A DNA stretch of 7,162 nt from Paracoccaceae bacterium (GTDB taxonomy: Bacteria > Pseudomonadota > Alphaproteobacteria > Rhodobacterales > Rhodobacteraceae): NCBI GenBank assembly GCA_023254015.1, contig JALQYS010000040.1, positions 1 through 7,162 on the forward strand. The letters are read 5' to 3'. The notes under the pieces were generated by a model that saw nothing but the letters and a program-made list of their open reading frames with translations, had not been told where the DNA came from and did not search any database. Made by a program: the position numbers and the translations under genes. The first letter of the stretch is position 1. Each line of letters begins with the position of its first letter. Of the stretch, positions 5,513-7,162 are shown piece by piece.

Positions 5513-5535
5513 ATGCGCCCGTTTCAAGAGGTCAG

Positions 5536-6231
5536 ATGCCCATCCTTCCCGGCCCCCCGCCCCTGGAAATCACCCTGCGCCGGTCGGCCCGCGCCCGGCG
5601 CTTTTCGCTGCGCGTCAGCCGGGTTGACGGCAAGGTGACCCTGTCGCTGCCCCTGCACGCACGGGAAAGCGAGGGAATGGCCTTCGTGCAGGCGCAAGAG
5701 GGCTGGCTGCGCAATGCGCTGGCCCGGCTGCCAAGGGCCGATGCCGTGGGCCTCGGCTCAGAGATCCCGGTCGAGGGGCGGCCGGTGCGGCTGGTGGCCG
5801 GACAGGGCCGCAGGATCGCGCTTGAGGGCGATTCGCTGGTCATTCCGGGCGACCCGGCGCTGGCAGGCGCCCGCGCGCAGGCCTGGCTGAAGGCTTTGGC
5901 GCGCGACAGGCTGGTGGCGGCTTCGGACCATTACGCCGGTCAGATCGGCCGCCGGGTAGCGCGTGTCACCCTGCGCGATACCCGCTCGCGCTGGGGGTCG
6001 TGCAGCCATGAGGGCGCGCTGATGTATTCTTGGCGCCTGATCCTGGCCCCGCCGCCGGTGCTGCGCTATGTCGCCGCACATGAGGTCGCCCATCTGCTGG
6101 AGATGAACCACTCCGACCGGTTCTGGGCGGTGGTCGGGCGGCTTTATCCCGGCTGGCAGGACCAGAGAGCCTGGTTGCACGCCGAGGGCGGTGCGCTGCA
6201 CGCCCTGCGCTTTGTCGCGCCGGGGGATTGA
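5536..6231 (+). CDS. YgjP-like zinc metallopeptidase (DUF45/M48-type)
   Basis: A 231-residue protein of the YgjP/DUF45 family of predicted zinc metallopeptidases. The catalytic signature HEVAH is at residues 182-186, with a third likely zinc ligand His192 in EMNHS. The family block RWGSCS (152-157) precedes it, followed by WRLILAPPPVLRYVAAHEVAHL and, after the site, FWAVVGRLYP and RAWLHAEG. The N-terminal third (RRSARARRFSLRVSRVDGKVTLSLP) is the usual beta-rich part. There is no signal peptide or membrane segment, so it is probably cytosolic; substrates of this family are not established. I start at ATG 5536, with AAGAGG 4 nt upstream, rather than at in-frame ATG 5329, because the longer version overlaps the divergent FYDLN gene and its promoter and adds 69 residues unlike the family. 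A GntR regulator follows after 15 nt, probably in the same transcript. Confidence 0.93.
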   Translation: MPILPGPPPLEITLRRSARARRFSLRVSRVDGKVTLSLPLHARESEGMAFVQAQEGWLRNALARLPRADAVGLGSEIPVEGRPVRLVAGQGRRIALEGDSLVIPGDPALAGARAQAWLKALARDRLVAASDHYAGQIGRRVARVTLRDTRSRWGSCSHEGALMYSWRLILAPPPVLRYVAAHEVAHLLEMNHSDRFWAVVGRLYPGWQDQRAWLHAEGGALHALRFVAPGD

Positions 6232-6246
6232 CCGCCGGCGCCCTTC

Positions 6247-6912
6247 ATGGTCGCATGTCGCATGTCCGGCACACCCCGTCTTGTCGATCCCAACGCCGCC
6301 GCGCATGAACGCGTCTATCGCACCCTGCGCCAGCAGGTGATGCATGGCGAGCTTGGGCCCGGCCAGGCGCTTACCCTGCGCGGGGTTGCCGCCCAGTTCG
6401 GCGTTTCGATGACCCCCGTGCGCGAGGCTGCGCGGCGGCTGGCGGCCGAAGGGGCGCTGACCATCTCTTCCTCGGGGCGGATCAGCACGCCCGACCTGTC
6501 ACCGGAACGGATCGAGGAGCTGGCCGCTATCCGCGCCCTGCTGGAGCCGGAAATGGCCGCCCGCGCCCTGCCCCGGGTGCATTTCGCGCTGATTGACCGG
6601 CTGGCGGCGATCAATGCCGCGAATCAGGAGGCGGTGATGAATCAGGATGCCGTGGCCTATGTGCGCAGCAATCTGGAATTTCACCGCACCTTGTATCTGC
6701 GCGCCCAGACACCGGCCATGCTGGCGATGATCGAGACGGTCTGGCTGCAGCTTGGCCCCACGATGCGGGCGCTTTACCAGAAGATCCGCCGCCGCGACCT
6801 GCCCCAGCACCACCGTCTGATTCTGGCCGCCCTGAAAGCCGGGGACGAGCCGGGACTTCGTCTGGCCGTGCGCACGGATGTGACGCAAGGCCTGCGCCAT
6901 CTCATCAGCTAA
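6247..6912 (+). CDS. GntR-family transcriptional regulator, FadR-type (FCD domain)
   Basis: A 221-residue regulator. The winged helix-turn-helix covers about residues 20-80 (VYRTLRQQVMHGELGPGQ, LRGVAAQFGVSMTPVREAARRLAAEGAL, wing SSSGRIS). Residues about 87-218 are an all-helical FCD effector domain (RIEELAAIRALLEPEMAARA, NLEFHRTLYLRA, HHRLILAALKAGDEPGLRLAV). FCD proteins normally bind a metal through Asp, His, His, His and sense small organic acids; here the equivalents seem to be Asn142, His146, His189 and Asp211. FadR-type regulators usually control catabolic genes nearby, but the only close partner is the metallopeptidase 15 nt upstream, so the target is unknown. The start is uncertain: in-frame ATGs lie at 6247 and 6262, neither with a clear ribosome binding site, which suggests translation coupled to the upstream gene. 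Confidence 0.92.
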   Translation: MVACRMSGTPRLVDPNAAAHERVYRTLRQQVMHGELGPGQALTLRGVAAQFGVSMTPVREAARRLAAEGALTISSSGRISTPDLSPERIEELAAIRALLEPEMAARALPRVHFALIDRLAAINAANQEAVMNQDAVAYVRSNLEFHRTLYLRAQTPAMLAMIETVWLQLGPTMRALYQKIRRRDLPQHHRLILAALKAGDEPGLRLAVRTDVTQGLRHLIS

Positions 6913-6935
6913 GGCCCTCATCGTCGACTTCGTCG

Positions 6936-6960
6936 CTCTTCGGGCGCCCGCCCCGACGAG
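6936..6960. terminator. Imperfect hairpin between convergent GntR and dgkA genes, possible terminator
   Basis: CTC-T-TCGGG (6936-6944) pairs with CCCGA-C-GAG (6952-6960): eight pairs with one T/C mismatch around a 7-nt loop. A competing pairing CTTCGG (6938-6943) with CCGAAG (6964-6969) exists, and the whole 6913-6985 stretch is rich in CGTCG/CGACG elements. It lies between two stop codons, where a shared terminator is expected, but neither strand has a T run after it, so it is not a standard intrinsic terminator. Confidence 0.35.
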
Positions 6961-6995
6961 AAGCCGAAGGCGCACGAGGAGGCCGGCAGGACAGG

Positions 6996-7162
6996 TCAGC
7001 CAAGCAGCACCACCCCCCAGGCCACACCGCCCGCCAGCGCCGTCAGCGCCACGGCCGCGCTCGCGCAATCCTTGGCTTTCCTGGAGCGCGGGTCGATCGC
7101 GGTCGAGATATAGTCAACCACCTCTTCCAGCGCGGTGTTCATCAACTCGGCCGCCAGCAGCA
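6996..7162 (-). CDS. dgkA: Diacylglycerol kinase, C-terminal part
   Basis: Reading leftward from the window edge, 54 codons end at TGA (6998-6996). The fragment LLAAELMNTALEEVVDYIS...PRSRKAKDCASAAVALTALAGGVAWGVVLLG contains the family signature: the ExxNTAxE segment with the catalytic and metal-binding glutamates and asparagine, and KAKDxxSAAV, followed by a hydrophobic last membrane helix. DgkA is a small trimeric inner-membrane enzyme of about 120 residues that phosphorylates diacylglycerol to phosphatidic acid, recycling lipid headgroup by-products. Roughly the first half, including the start, lies outside the window. It converges on the GntR gene with an 83-bp gap. Recognition is strong despite the truncation. 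Confidence 0.93.
   Translation of the reverse strand, partial: LLAAELMNTALEEVVDYISTAIDPRSRKAKDCASAAVALTALAGGVAWGVVLLG

Noticed and set aside
5329..5535. N-terminal extension of the metallopeptidase to an ATG at 5329
   Set aside because: It would overlap the divergent FYDLN gene and both promoters. The added residues are Cys-rich and unlike the family, while ATG 5536 has AAGAGG upstream.

Overview
The window is ordinary, gene-dense, GC-rich chromosome from an alphaproteobacterium, most likely a member of the Rhodobacteraceae (Paracoccus/Rhodobacter type). The pointers are an NDUFS4-like complex I accessory subunit (a known alphaproteobacterial trait), a FYDLN-acid protein next to a tRNA-Ala gene, strong GC bias at third codon positions, and few but well-placed AAGG/GGAG ribosome binding sites. 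I see no insertion sequence, CRISPR array, phage gene, origin or clear transferred island.

Layout. On the minus strand, 1-932 is the 5' part of a gene for an exported protein of unknown function, cut by the window edge. It is preceded by the gene for the NDUFS4-like subunit (1005-1316), with a good intrinsic terminator (UUCG tetraloop) between them. A 330-base intergenic stretch (1317-1646) holds a chain of hairpins that looks like a structured leader or small RNA on the minus strand, and a 20-bp tandem repeat just upstream of uvrB. uvrB (1647-3830, plus) encodes the DNA helicase subunit of the UvrABC excision nuclease and fills the middle. It converges, 10 bp apart and across a 17-bp tandem duplication, on a GntR/HutC-type repressor gene (3841-4530, minus). 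Upstream of the repressor are an AT-rich inverted repeat that could be its own operator, then a stem-loop terminator, tRNA-Ala(GGC) with its promoter, and a FYDLN-acid protein gene (all minus).

From about 5440 a divergent promoter region serves the FYDLN gene to the left and, to the right, a likely two-gene operon: a YgjP-type zinc metallopeptidase (5536-6231) and a GntR/FadR-type regulator (6247-6912). The right edge holds the C-terminal part of diacylglycerol kinase (6996-7162, minus), convergent with that operon over an imperfect hairpin.

The genes do not form one pathway: they are DNA repair, respiration, translation, lipid recycling and two unassigned regulators. I found no convincing new multi-gene system. 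The best leads are the hairpin-rich intergenic region before the NDUFS4-like gene, the loss of zinc-ligand positions in the FYDLN protein, the probable self-operator of the HutC-like regulator, and small local duplications at gene boundaries.
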